Source: Takashimella koratensis (taxonomy: Eukaryota; Basidiomycota; Tremellomycetes; Trichosporonales; Tetragoniomycetaceae). Taken from it: a DNA stretch of 64,000 bases. This document shows positions 9,701 through 26,076 of the stretch, piece after piece; positions within the stretch are counted from its first letter, which is position 1; every line of letters begins with the position of its first letter. The notes beneath the pieces are model-generated. The model had not been told where the DNA came from. It made no database searches and saw only the letters and a program-made list of their open reading frames with translations. Location of the stretch: the NCBI GenBank assembly GCA_003116875.1, contig BCKT01000005.1:558001-622000 (forward strand). The letters run 5' to 3'. The translations under genes were made by a program, and so were the position numbers.

Positions 9701-11109
9701 ATGACCACCCTCATCGAGATCCCCTCCACCACGGCATTCCACATCCCTACTCCCGGGTCCCAGCCTCTCCCGCTGGCGACAGGTACTCTTTCCCTCACGC
9801 TCATCCCGGCCAACCCGCCGGTCAAGCCCGCGCAGACAGTCACCCTCACCGTCGGCGGATCAAGCTTCACGCTCCTCCCGATCTCCCCCGTGCAGAGGAC
9901 TCAGACGCAAAAGGAACATGCGAGTTACATCTTTAGCCCCGTCCCGGCGGATGGAGGCGCCCCCGTCGGGCAGGTCAGGATTCACATGAAGGACAGGTGA
10001 GTTTGCGTGGGGATCGGATGATGGGATCGGATGACAGTCAGAGCGAGGGACCAGATGGAAAGGACCTTGGCGGCTACGTAGACGGAGATCGGACAAAGCT
10101 GACACCACTCTCATCTTTCATCGTACTTGACTACGCTTCAACGATACAGCACCAGCCAGGGCGAATGGGAAGCGACCGAAGCCCTCTGCCGCGGGTTCGA
10201 GGAAGTCCTCAAGTCTCAGGGCTTGTGGGAGGAAAAGGTCCTCTTCGTTGACGACGAGTACGAGACTGGTGGACCCCAGACTGTGCACAAGGGATGGGGA
10301 GAGACGATTGCTGGTGCTGTGATTGGAGCAGGCCAGGCGCTGGCTGATAGGCTGCATGGGTACACCGACAAGTAGGTTGTTCGATCTCTGCCTCCATCTG
10401 CTCTAGCCTCTTTCTCTTCAATCGCTGGCCACTGTCTATGCTCCAAGAACTTCGCGGCTGACGTGATTACCCATCCACTCTTCGCCTAACGCCACTCCTT
10501 ATCACCTTATCACCTCCCTCCCCCCTTCCACTCACAGGCACGTCGACGCTACTACCCCTGCCCCTCCTACTGCTCCTTCCCCTAGCGTCGCTTCTGCAGC
10601 TCATAGCGCCAACACCGCGACTGCCTCCTTCGCCGCGTCCACTGCCTCGGTTGCCGACTCTATCGGCTCCACCATCCACGAGGGCGGCAAGAGACTCGGC
10701 GACGCTCTCCCCGACTCGATCGTCAAGCCGTCGGCCCCCGTCGCGGAGGCAGACAAGAGCGACCTCCGTAAGACCGCCGAGTCGAACTGGGAGCAAGCGA
10801 CGATCGCGGCAAAGGGAGTCGCATCGGCCGCGGTCGCTGTGGGGACGGCGATCAGCGACACTACGCATCAGGCGATCGAGCACAACTTTGGGAAACCGGC
10901 GGACAACGTAGCCCAGGGTGAGTGGGAAGAGGGGATTCGAGCTTGAGGTGAAAGGGGATAAAGACTGATGGGTGTCCTCAACCGCAGAAATTGGCCAAGC
11001 GGGCGCCAATGTCGGGTCGGCCGCCGTCTCCGCTGTCAAGGGGACCAGCGTTATCGTTCAGGGCTCCAACGCAGCCACTGGAGCGGCATCTGCCAAGACC
11101 ACCGAGTAA
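9701..11109 (+). CDS. Senescence-domain-like protein (spartin/ERD7-type)
   Basis: Four exons: 9701-9996, 10150-10371, 10538-10917 and 10988-11109; 339 aa, all junctions frame-consistent. The N-terminal 100 residues form a beta-rich region without clear identity. From about residue 145 there is a small-residue-rich helical region, ETIAGAVIGAGQALADRL, followed by an Ala/Ser/Thr linker. A second amphipathic Ala/Gly-rich part (GQAGANVGSAAVSAVKG) ends the protein. This pattern of Gly/Ala-rich helices is what the plant senescence/spartin domain shows in fungal proteins, where it associates with lipid droplets or membranes. No signal peptide or typical hydrophobic membrane span is visible. The gene is convergent with the polo kinase. 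The family call is moderate; residue-level motifs for this domain are weak. Confidence 0.6.
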
Positions 11110-11821
11110 ATAAACCGACCTCGCTGACTTGAGGTATACATTTCCCTCGAGAACAGCATTCCAGTCTCTCTCTCTCTCTCCTTTGCCTCCCATGACTCCT
11201 TCCCTGGAAAACTCATAGCTTTCTCACCCCTGTTTATGAGTCTATAGTCCGTCTGAGTGTTCGATAAGGAAGAACCAAGTACGGAAGAAGTGAATGTATC
11301 TCCCAACTTTCAAATTATGCGAAACCTTCAACACTGGGATCGGATACGAATGCATCATGCGAAGGAGAGAGGGAGAGAAAGAGAGTCCTCGATATGGACT
11401 AGGATGGGGGTGGCGAATATTGTGATTATATGCTAATGAAGGAGAGATACGGGTAATTGCCTGTACTCATACAAAAGAGAGGGCGGAAGACACGCGCAGA
11501 TCAGAAGAATCTCTGGAGCACGCTTGACCTGCGATGTGCTTGATCCGCTGTGGGGAAGAAAGAGATGGGCCACGCGGGCAGGCAGACACAAATCACAAAC
11601 ACAAAACACAAACACAAACACAAGTGATATGATAAGGGGAGAAGGAGAAGTGACAAGAGGACTGGGAGGGTGAAAGAGGAGCGAGGCTGGGAACGCCCAT
11701 CTGCCTAGGCGAAAAGCAATGTTCGGAAAGAGTGAAGAAACAAGTTGAAGAAACGAAGACCCTAACTCATCAAGTATCCTCTCGACATCCTTCCTTCCTC
11801 CCTTTGTTCATTTCGTTCACC
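11110..11821. other. Intergenic between convergent genes
   Basis: Shared 3' region of the senescence-like gene and the polo kinase. It contains short CT and CACAAA repeats near 11168-11184 and 11590-11622. No gene seen. Confidence 0.4.
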
Positions 11822-15411
<3,590 letters not shown>

Positions 15412-16337
15412 GGTGTGTGAGGTCGAGGAGAGGGGAGAGGGGGAGGTGAAGAGACAGAGAGGTGGATATGAGATGAGTTGGAAGAGGTTGAGTTGAGCAA
15501 GGGAGAATGGGAGATGGGGTTGTTTACACTGGAATCGTTGGCTGCACTAAACAAGGGACCCATCCAGCGGAACCAATTTACACCAGCTCCATAAAATCCG
15601 AAAATCAGTCACGTCCATCCAACCCTTCCTTGGCTGCCACCAGTCCCTCCTCTCTCTCGCCTGCAAATGCACTGCACCAACCAAGTCACCTTTGCATGTC
15701 CTCTGCAATCCCCATAATGCATGTGCATATATATACATACAGATAAACACAGTCCCTAATTCCATGTCGTGCGTGTGCGTTGTGAAAAAGCTAGAGTAAT
15801 GATACCTGAGACCTGAGAGATAGTGGCAGGCGTAGTGTGTGTGTGTGTGTGGCAGGTCAAGGTATGATGCGGCTGGACGGGACATATGAACGGAAGGATG
15901 GATGGATGGATGGTGGAATGGTAATGGTAGTGATAATGATATAATACGAAACAGTAGGGATCCCGAAGACACGTTGATCAATGAACAGGAACAGAGGAAC
16001 AGGCGAACAAGTGGAGAGCGAAACAGAGACAAAGGTGAACCTGGACTATCGGGCCCATTTTTGATCCAGACGGAATGCCGATAAGTGGAGTGATCAATCG
16101 ATGCGATGGAGATGGAACAGCGTCGGGCGATGTTGGTCGTACAATTTGGTAAGTGGTGAGAGTGCGACCGTGGGCTATGGTTTTTGATTCACATCGTCGT
16201 CGTTGGAGACGTTTTGGGCCACACGGGTGGTGAGAAGGAGAGATCAAGCGTGTGGTCGTGAAATTTTCGAATCAAGCTAAAACCAGTCGTAACGATCAAT
16301 CGTGAAGCGCCATCCCATCCTCCTTGTCCCCTCTTTC
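15412..16337. other. Intergenic: upstream of the polo kinase, downstream of the Ecl1-type gene
   Basis: On the minus strand, the 150 bp next to the kinase start are C/T- and Ser/Pro-codon rich, as is usual for a leader here. Simple repeats include a GT run near 15836-15852 and GGAT units near 15896-15912. No gene seen. Confidence 0.4.
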
Positions 16338-19300
16338 CTACGCGGTAACCCTAGGTCGACTTCCTCGTCTCTCAATCTCCCTTCCTCTCCCAACACTCCA
16401 ACTCCTATCCCTGCTCTCCCCTTTCCTATCCCTCCGGCGTCCTCTTCTCTCTTCCCCATCGACTTCTCTTCCCCTCCCTTCCTCCTCAACCGCGGGTACC
16501 TGGGTCGTCTTGGGGCTGATACTTTCGCTGGCATACGCGGTCACTTGAAGGTCGAGACCTAACCCTCCGCCGAGACCTGCGTGCGCGGACGCTTGGAACT
16601 GGTCTGTGGGTTGGCGGTATGCGGGATCGTCTCCTGCAAAGCCCGAAGCGACGGCCGTTGGCGAGGTCACGATCGGGTGGATCGGCTCGAGAGGAGTAAC
16701 AGTGCTGACAGTGACCACTTTCCCACGTCTACTCCGCCCTCGCCTACCCCGCTCATCGTCATCATCATCGTTACTGCTCCCTCGCCTCCCTCGGTCCTCG
16801 GTAACACTCGCTTTCCCTTCGCTGGCCCTCCGACCGCCAGAGTGGGGATCACCTTCAACCTCGCTCGCGTCCGCGTCATACGAATACTGCCTCTTGTGAC
16901 CCTTAGTAGGCCTTTGCTGACCCTGCCCTTGGCCCGCCGCAGCTTCCGTGGACAAGAACTGCGCGGGCTGGTGCGGTGACGCGGGCCGTTTCGACTCGAC
17001 CGACGGAGAACGAGACGGCTCAATACGTGTCCTCGATCGCGAGCGGCTTCGAGACCTCGACTTCCTCGCGTGGATATGAGCCTGAGCGTGTCGCTCCATC
17101 GCTTCACGCTTCTTCTCCTCGACCACCTGCTCGCGGCCTGGCGGGACAACAATGTCCATCGGGAGGCTGCGGACCACTGTGCGCCCGCCTGAACCCGAAG
17201 CGACGAGCCCTAGCCCAAGGCCTAGTCCGAGTCCGAGGGCATCATCATTTTCCTCGTCCTGGTCGTCGTACTCGTCGACGTTTTCAGTATCCCGGCCGGG
17301 CGAGTTGACGCGGCTCGACGCTGGCATTGGTCTGGTCCGGTTCTGGTCAACCGGCCCGGCACCTTTAGACATGTCCTCGGTAAGAGGAGATGGCGGGGCG
17401 TTGGTAGCGACTGCCACCTCGGGTGCTGTTGACGGTGCGAGGGTCGACGAGAGCGAGAAGGGCGCAGAGAAGGGGGTGAGGGACCGGAGGTAGCTTGAAA
17501 GGCTCCAAATCGCCGACGCTGTGCTCGTGATTGGCCGCAGGGGTAGTGGCGATCGCGATTCCTGTTGTGGGCTCTTTGGGCTCTTGGGAGTCTCGAGTCG
17601 CGAGAACGCCGAGGCAGAGGCACCGCCGACCACAGCGATCGACGAGCGCTTGTACTTGCGCATCGCTGGGGACTGAGGGTACTGGCTGTTATCTGACCAC
17701 ATCGACGATGGCGGCGGGATCTCCCCTACTTGAGCGGGGTGAGACTGGGAACGTGCACGGAAGTGAAGCTGTTGCTTGACGATCCTAGCAAAGCCCGACG
17801 ACATGGTAGCTGATTGATCGTCCGGGGTCACATCGGCCTGGTCGTAGTCGGTCGCCGAGGAAGGGTCATGCGCCTCCGAGAAGGAGATGGTCGAGAGCGT
17901 GGGTGTGATCCCGCCATTGATGATGCTCGGTAAACTTGGCTCGTCGATATCGTAGTTTGTCGAGTGGCCAGACTGCGACTGCGCCTGGGCCCCGACGACG
18001 ACGTCGACGAGGGAGACTTCGGCCGGCGCGGGTGCTGCGGGACCCTTGGGGGACGTGAGGCGAGCTTCGGTCGACGGCAGTGTCGCACTGGTGCTCGAGG
18101 TAGCTGCTAACAAGGCATGTGTAGCAGCTATTGTCGCCGAGGTGAGTGGCTGGACAATCGGTCGTCGAACATTGGCGCTGCTGAACGATCCAATCGACCG
18201 GGGGCCACGAGGCGTCGTGCCCGGTGCGCCGGCAGCGTCGACGTCGTCAAACTTGGATACCGAGCCCTGGTTGGGTGTGAGGCTGTTGGTCAACGCACTC
18301 GGTCGGCGAGTCCGTGATCGGCCTCGGTGGTCTGATCCCGAACCCGATGCTGAACCCGACACTGACTCGTCGTCGCCCTCGGCTTCCTCTTCGCCGTCCT
18401 CGATCGGGTTTGCCCGTGGTCGCCCACCGACCGCCCGGGCCCAGCTGATGATGTCTTCTCGGCTTCTCGATGACGCTGACGTGGCGATCAAAGTGGCGAC
18501 GGGGCTCTGGCTGTGGCCGTGTCCTCCCACCGATGACTTTCGGGGGTCACCGAGGTGAGGCCGCGCCGTGGGGAGCTGCGATGTGAGCGAAGTTGATCTC
18601 GAGGTCGTCACGCCCAGCTGAATCTGTAACGTGTCGAGCGGGGTCGGTCGCATCCCAGCCGATGTCGATGGGAGTGGCTGGCTCTTTTTGATCGGTGACG
18701 AGCGATCCGTTCCCGGTGCAGGCACAGTGGCGAGAGGGTCGGACACAGGTGCAGGTCCAGAGGCAACTGCCTGCTCATTTTCGCTCTCCGAGGCCGACCA
18801 CACTGCGGATTCTGGGATATTAGGCGTATTCGCTCCGCCCGTTGACAACGACAGCTTTTCAAACCCCATCGACAGCCGACCTGGCCGTCCAAGTCCTAGC
18901 GATGGCCGGACACCCGAGTTGGACGCTACCGAGTTGGTCTTGCGTGCGAACCTCGGCATGATGGTGATGCTGTTGCACTTTGACGAGTACGCTGACGACC
19001 CCTCGATAGGGGAGGCCTGCTGGGGTTGAGGGTGGGCCGAGTGGGGCTGTGGTTGTGGCTGCTGTTCGGGGAATGAGAAGGCGCGTCGATCCCGAGGCTG
19101 TTTGCCAGCCGAATGGATGAGGATGACATTCGACGAGCTGGCGGGTTGGTAACCTCCGAGCGCGGTGAGGGTGGACAGCGAGGGCCGGTGCCCACTTGGC
19201 CGTGGAGGAGGAACGGCGGGAGGTGTAGAGGTCGATGCCGACATGGAAATGGCGACGCCGGAGAGCTCGAGACCAGTCGCTGGGCCTGCAGCCTCGGACG

Positions 19301-19617
19301 GGGTGTTGCTCGCTCGTGGTGTGGGGTTGCCAGAGTGCGGAGGGGACGCTGGGATGATGAAGGAAGGTGGGACGGGCGAGGTGATGCCCACGGGCTCGAG
19401 TGCTGGTGTCTGCGAGGCACTGTCTTGTTGCCGGCAAGCGTCTGAGCAGTATGGGCGTTTTGGGTCGGGCTGTGTAGAGCAAAGACAGGTGTAAGTGAAG
19501 AGTAAGTAGGACGGGGAAAGATGGAAGAGATTGAGGCAGAGTCGTGAAGGAGGAACAACTACTCACCGTCTTCTTGGAACAAGACAGGCACCACCCGACG
19601 TCAATGTCCATGTCCAT
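16338..19617 (-). CDS. Ecl1-type zinc-binding protein with a giant disordered extension
   Basis: Exons 19617-19567 and 19469-16338; 1060 aa. The first exon encodes MDMDIDVGWCLSCSKKT, and the second opens with RPYCSDACRQQD. Together these give the C-x2-C ... C-x3-C zinc motif at the extreme N-terminus that marks the fungal Ecl1 (extender of chronological lifespan) family. Ecl1 proteins extend stationary-phase survival and respond to zinc, sulphur and amino-acid limitation. The rest is Ser/Pro/Ala-rich and probably disordered. It has many SP/TP sites, an (LG)n run (ALGLGLGLGLGLV), a basic SRSRSRSRTR segment and basic patches such as RRGRRRDRKG near the end. Yeast members are only about 100-200 residues, so this one is unusually large. 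The start is firm because the zinc motif needs the small first exon. Function beyond the domain is inference. Confidence 0.75.
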
Positions 19618-20517
19618 CTTGGGTGAAGTGGAGATGGGTGGTAAGGTCTGGCCCGTTGATGAGAGGGGCCAAGACCAAGACGAGGCTAGGAGAATGAGGG
19701 GGTGACAAGGTCACGACAGCTTGGCTAGGACCTTGGACCACTTTCTCGGTCGCTCCTTTATAGGTACACCCCTGGTGGATTGTCCCTAAAGCCCCAAAGG
19801 CTAGAAAGGGCTATATACTGCCCGCGTGGTGAGAGGTGTGGAGGAGTGTGTCAACGGCAGGAGCGAAGAAAAGAGCGACCACCGAGCAAGCGACCGCTAA
19901 TCTTTGTGTTTGCGTGCGTCGATGATGACTTTTTTTTTTTTCTTTCCTCGCTCGGGGCTGGCCTTGGCGGTGACTACGATTGCGACTGCGGGTGTGATCG
20001 CTTGTGTTGACCGGTGTGAGACCGAACTCAAAGCGAGATGCGGGGATCTAGGCGACGAACGGACGGGCCTGATGACCTGAACCTGATGAGGACAGACAGG
20101 CAGGCAACGAGGAACGGAACGTCCAGTGGGCGTGCGAGTGGGAGAGATGGAGATTGGATTGGGACTGAGGCTGGGACTGGGACTGGGATTGAGATTGCGC
20201 GTAACGGGGGACGAAATGGACTATTCCGATTTCCTGCTGCCTTGTGATTGCCGAGGACGGGGTGCGATTGGAAAACACCAGGAGAGAGCCGAGGGGAGGG
20301 CCAGAGGAGAAAGGGGAACTGAAGGCGTGCTTGAGATCGTTAAGCGCACTCAATCTCCAATCGGTGTCCTCGAACACTCTCACTCTCGTTCCTCTCGGTC
20401 TAGTCGCGGTCCCTTTGGATTGGGGGGGACCCGGGGTCTGTTATAAGGGGGAACCTCCGGCCGATGGACTCGATCTCTTTGTTGCCGATGGCCCGGGGGG
20501 ACAAGGGGGTGGGATGT

Positions 20518-20547
20518 GGGGGGGGGGGGGGGGGGGGGGGGGGGGGG
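20518..20547 (+). repeat. Uninterrupted run of about 30 G
   Basis: A G homopolymer of about 30 nt, followed by CGGGGCGGGG. It could fold into G-quadruplexes. Its exact length is likely unreliable in the assembly. Confidence 0.9.
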
Positions 20548-22077
20548 CGGGGCGGGGCAATCCCGAAGCAGGCGCGAGCAAGGGGCGAGGAGCCAAGGGG
20601 TGGGGCAAAGGCGTCCGAGGAGCGGGAGGGGGAAAGGAGGGAGGAGGGGAGATCAGGAGATGAAGAGTGGGGGCGTGGGCAATGAATGGCAAGGGCGAGG
20701 GCAAGGGCAAGGGCGAGGGCGTCGGGGAGATCGGGGAGACGAGGGTGGTCGCTTTTGTCGTCGGTCGAGTTGATGGGATCGAGGAGGGAGCGGAGGGGTC
20801 AAAGGAGTGACTCGAGTTGGTGCCGCGGGGCGGTGTGTCGCGTCGCGTGTTTACGTGGTTACCAGTCTACCGCCGAGATCTTGTCAGCGCATGGTCTGGT
20901 GGGTGCTTTGAGCTACAGGTTCCGGAGATTGACTGGATTGGTGGATTGGTGGATTGGATGGGTGCCGATGACGGCGGAGGGGAGATTGATGAGGGGGAGA
21001 GTGGGGGAGGTGTGGTCTAGGCAAGGGGTAAGGGATGGGTAGATGGGTAGACGAGTAGACGAATAGATGCACCCGGCATCAAGCATGACCCGTGTCCCGT
21101 ACAAGGAGCAGCAACAGCTGATCATGTGCTCACTCCCTTCCCATCACTGTCCCTGCCTCGGCCTTGTCCGCCGCTTCTCACTCCACGTCTCTCGCTTCTC
21201 GCTTCTAGCCTCGGCCCTCTTCCCTGGCCCCTCTGGCCTCTCTGGTCGCGACTACCTCGACGTCACACACACGACCACATAACCGACCGACCGACAGTCC
21301 TTTGCCCGAGCACACACCCCTCATCACCCCTTTCCCCGACTATCCTCTTCCTCTCCCTGTATCCCTCTATCCATCTATCCTCCCGGTGGTCGGACCATCA
21401 ATTTCCTCCTCCCCTTGACCCTCCCCCAATCTTGCCCTCGGCTCTGACCGCGCTTCTTTTCTTGGACTCAAAGGACACCGACAAACTCACCTTTTCTGAT
21501 GGGGTAGGGGTAGGGAGAGAGTGGCGAGATTGAGGCACGTTCTCTGCGTGGAGCAGCGGGGCGCAGGCCGGGATAGGATGGGTCGATGTCAAGGTGGGGT
21601 CGAGGGCGCAAAGGTCGGCGTCGGACCCGAGTTGAATTGCAAACTAAGACGCAATCTTGGTCTGAATGGCCGGAGTTGAGACGACGGGCGCAGATGACGG
21701 GCGACGGACGGCGGGCGAAAGTGACGGGCGAGGACGGGGAAGATGTGAGAGATGGGCGTGGATCGGCGGAGGTTGAGATTAGGGCGTGACGAAGAACAAT
21801 GGGATGCCGTGGAGCGAGGGCGAGTTGATGATCACGAATGGCGAGGAAGTGATGAGGATGAGATTGAGACAAGGAGTTGGAGTGAGAGTGATAATGGACG
21901 GTGCGTGGATGGATCGATCGAAAGCAAGAACCAAAGTCAGCACCCGGCTCGATTGCTCTCGCTCTGCTGTCATCTGCCACTCGGTCGCTTGACAAGTCTC
22001 CGAATCCACCCTATTCGCCTCCTCGGTACTACTGCAGCACAGGTCCATGCGTATGCATGGCGCAGTCTCACTTCCCA

Positions 22078-22113
22078 CCCAAGCCCAAGCCCAAGCCCAA
22101 GCCCAAGCCCAAG
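22078..22113 (+). repeat. Hexanucleotide repeat CCCAAG x6
   Basis: Six perfect tandem CCCAAG units followed by CCACCCC. It lies in the gene-free region. Confidence 0.9.
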
Positions 22114-24063
22114 CCACCCCCGGCCCAAGGGAGTGCTAGGGCCGTTGCGTCGTGGTTGTGCGAAACAACGGATTGATCAACGGGGGTTTAACTTGACGCC
22201 ATGCGATGCACCAAAATTGCAAAGCAGCGCAACACCTCACCCCAGCACCCCAATTTGCGTTGACTTTCAACCGACCCCCTTGAATCTGGTTCCCCCTGCC
22301 CCTTCCCCTGCGCCTACTATCTCCAGGCGACGCAGACATGACGCGGACAGCATGATATCACTCACCTGAGACGTGCTTTGGGCGCAGTTGGTGTGTGCGT
22401 GTCTGGGTGTGGGCTTGGATCGCTTCCCGGTGATGAATTAGACCCCAGAAACGAAACCCTCCTTTTTGTTTTTTCGACGCCCTGGATACCCGAAGTGAGA
22501 GTGGTTGAGTGATGGATCAGAACAAGCGAAAGTGATCGACGCGGTGGGTCTGGACTGTGCGAGGGTGGGGTGAGTTTCAATCGTGTGGATCGTGTGGACT
22601 GGGGATAGCAACGAAGATGGAACGGTGAGACGGTGGGACGATGGAGATGTGTCGAGGCGATGAGGACCAGATGAGTTGAGAGGAGAAACGTGAATCAGAT
22701 AGGAATGAAAGTGAGGCGATGGAGAAAGTGCGAGAGGGGAAGCGAGGAAGCGCGGGTGGGCAAGGGGGTAGGAAGGGGCTTTGGGTGGGGTGGGGTGAGG
22801 GGGTGTAGGAGGAAAGATGTCGTCCACACGTTCCCGTATGGCGAGCTCGGTTTTTGACGTCGACTTGGCGACGACGACGAGACCGGGGAAAAGGGGAAAA
22901 AGGGGGGCACCAGGGAAACGTGGGTTGGTGGGTTGGTGGGGTGGTGGGGGATGGAGAAGGGGTGCCTGCGCGCGAACAAGATTTAGAGTGTGCGATGGTT
23001 TGATAGCTAGGTAGGTGCTGGGGCAGTCAGGAGACGGGACAAGGAAAGGGCAGTGGGAGCAAGGGAGCAAGGGAGAAGGGGGAGCAGGGGGAGCAGGGCA
23101 GGAGTTCAAACGAAACACACGACGTCCGGGTAAAGTCGAAGCGAGCGACCAAGCTACCGGAACGCCTCCGCCTCTCCCCCGCCTCCCCCACCCGCGACAC
23201 TGAATAGAGTCACAAATTGAGACGAGATGAATAGGTTTATTCTACACCCTAGCCGAGAGTTCAGGTCCAATGAGGAGAGTAGGCGCATGGTAGAGAATAG
23301 CAAACAGCATCGACCCACTGCCCAATGCCCAATGCTCAAAGCTCAAAGCTCAAAGCTCAGTGCTGAAAGCTCACTAAACTTCTCCACTTTAGGGTCCGAG
23401 GTCGTTCGGGTGAACTTTTCCCCTCTACTTACAAAGTTTTGCGCGTGGTTAGACTTGCTCGTTGCCAAGGGATGCGAATCAATCAGACACGAAATTGAAT
23501 AAAGAATCGAGGTTGAGCTTGAGCTTGTGGAAGTTTTGGGGCAGCAGGGTCGAAGGGTTTGGGAGTCGGTAACGAGGTCGGGCAGGTCCGAGTTACGGTA
23601 CGGGCGGAGGCGGACGGACGAACGGGTCCGGTTGCGGCTGGCCAGTGGGTGCGTGGTGTGTGTGTGTGAGAGGTGAGGGAGGAGAAGTGGGCGCGGGCCA
23701 AGGACGGCCGGGTGTGGGACCGGTAGCGAAGCGAGGAATGTAGTAACTGGGCGGGGTAACGGTGTGTCCAGATGCTAGGACATCAGGTCAAGTGGACAAG
23801 ATATCTCGTTATGCCAAGTCTCAAGTACCAAGTACTGTGAGTCTGTCAAAGTGTGGGGGGATTTCAAGTCCGCCCAGTCGTCCAAGTGTCCAGTTGAGCG
23901 AGGTATGAGGCGTTGGCGAAGTTATTTGCGTATGCAAAGGGCTGAACGTAGGGCGTAGATGAGGGTGGCAAGAAGAGTCGAGGAGAGGACCAAGGACCAA
24001 ATAGCTAGCTAGGGCGCAGTCGAATTGTATTTAAGAGTAGTCGAGATTGATAGCGCCTGGTAG

Positions 24064-24095
24064 GGTCGGTCGGTCGGTCGGTCGGTCGATCGGTC
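24064..24095 (+). repeat. GGTC tetranucleotide repeat
   Basis: About eight units of GGTC with one A substitution, in the gene-free region. Confidence 0.85.
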
Positions 24096-26015
24096 GCACT
24101 TTGGAGTTTGGAGTTGGAGTTGGAGTTGGGTGAATGACGAGTCGGGGGAATGGAAGAAGGGGATGAGGTGCTGTGGTCACTCTCGGGGATGTAGGGGGAC
24201 CATGAAGGCAGTTAATGACGAGTGTAGGTGGGTACAGTGGGTACAGTGGGTGAGTGGTTCTGTAGGGTTGATGGGGACGTAGTGGTCACGGGCGATGCAG
24301 AGAATTTCGACCTTCAATGTCGTGCTCAAGTTCCTTGGGTATTGTTGCTTATCGTCCGTCTCTGTCCGCGCATACGGAATTTGGCTCTTAACGTCTTCCT
24401 CCTCCCTCATTGCACTAATTTTCTAGATCGCTGCTGTACTTCTTTGCTTACCCTTCATACAAGCTTCTAACCCGTTCCTGCTGACTCTCACTTCCTGCCT
24501 AGACTATGCCCAACATTTTCTGCTTACGCCTTTCCAGGCGCTACTTGCTTCTCTTGGGGTTTCTTTTCTTGGCTACGACCGATACGATGAGATTTCATTA
24601 GTCCTTGACAAAAACCCACCCCCCCTCACCCTTCATTGCGCTGTTTTTCCTGCTGGCTATCGCTGCTGACATGACACTGCCCTTGGTACGCCTTCATACG
24701 CCTCGGTCGACCCCGATGATGATGACGACGACGGCGGTCCTCTGACCCTCACTCTGAACCCTCTCACCCTCTCGGTTCATCTACTTTGGGGAAACCACCG
24801 GGTTTACCCTGTTATTGTGTCTCGTTTTTTTTTTTTTTTTTTGGCTTTTTCCTTTTTGCCGCTCGGGTTCCTCTCCCCGTACCCCCCCGTACTCCCGGGA
24901 GTTTTGGCTGAAACCCCCGTGAAGCCGTACGCGGCTGCCGAGATCGGGAATCTTGGGCCCCAGAAAAGCACGAACTGGGGAGGCGGGGATGCCGAGCCAG
25001 GGACGGCACAGGCGAGGGCAGGGGCAAGCGGGCGGGGCGGATGCGGGCCAAGAAGTACAACAGGTGGCGTGAGAGCTGTGCCGAGAGAACCAAGGCTGGG
25101 TATCGGGTGAAGCCGTCCGTGAGTCATGCGAGTTGCCTCAGGACTACGGTAGTGACTGAGATACAGTACATGGCGTCACGCTCCTCATGCGGCAAGTTCA
25201 ACAACCTCGACGCCCGACCTCGTCGTACTCTACCTTCCTACATTACCTGCTCGCTTCGCCATCTTTTTATACCTCTTTCAGCGTTTCCCGTCGAGGTGAT
25301 GAGACGATGTGATTTACGCATCCTTGTTGGAGATCTACTGGATCGGTCCTAACTACTCCCGGGAGATCTCACATTTACAGCCATCACCACCACCACAACC
25401 AATGACCACCTACTGCCTGTCGACGTTTACCACTACTGGGGAATCTATTCAGCTTACCGGCTCACTAGCGCCAACTTCAGGTCGTCAGAGGGAAAAAAAA
25501 AACCTGGCTGAAAATCGGGAAATCGTGACCTCGATCCTGTGCTGGCCCCTGCTTACTTGAAGGGTCGAGGTAATCGTGCATGGGAGGTCACACTTCAGGT
25601 CAGGCGGGGAATCCGAATGAAGCCACTCGTTTCGGTCTCACGGGTAATTCGGCAGCTCGGCTACGACCGCCTACTCCCTGCTCCCTGCACCTCTCCCCTC
25701 TCTCGTATCCACTCCCTCTGTCTCGCTCAATCTCAGCCGAGCGACGCAACCGACGTCCGACGTCCGCCTCTCTCAGCGCTCACTCCAAAGACTTCTGTTA
25801 AAATCGGTCCACGTCTGCCCATGTATGACACTTTGTTGTGAAGATAAGCAAATGGCCTACTAAACTAGCGCGTCCCTTTGCAGACATGTGAGATACGCAC
25901 AAAGCCCGACGTCAATACCTGACCGCCTTCGCCGCAGCGCGCCAGGAGGGGCATGTGCGTAGTAGACTGTAGACTGGCTGGAATCGGAATCCGGGCTACC
26001 TAGAGGACCGCTTAT

Positions 26016-26076
26016 CGCTCGCCGCTCGCCGTTCGCCGCTCGCCGTTCGCCGCTCGCCGTTCGCCGCTCGCCGTTC
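26016..26076 (+). repeat. 14-bp tandem repeat, about four copies
   Basis: The unit GCCGTTCGCCGCTC repeats about four times, itself built from two 7-bp halves that differ by one base. It lies in the gene-free region. It is a minisatellite and has no known role. Confidence 0.85.

Larger units (their letters stand above)
19618..23150 (-). promoter_or_regulatory. Long upstream region of the Ecl1-type gene, pyrimidine-rich on the minus strand
   Basis: The minus strand here is strongly C/T-biased in large patches, notably 20430-20720 and 22580-23110. That resembles the leaders directly upstream of other genes in this window. Open frames exist but are Pro/Ser/Leu- or Gly/Arg-rich products of the base bias and have no motif. 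A long 5' untranslated leader or complex promoter is the simplest reading. Confidence 0.35.

Noticed and set aside
20441..20773. Gly- and Pro-rich frames around the G run
   Set aside because: They are pure products of the homopolymer and purine bias, with no start context or motif.
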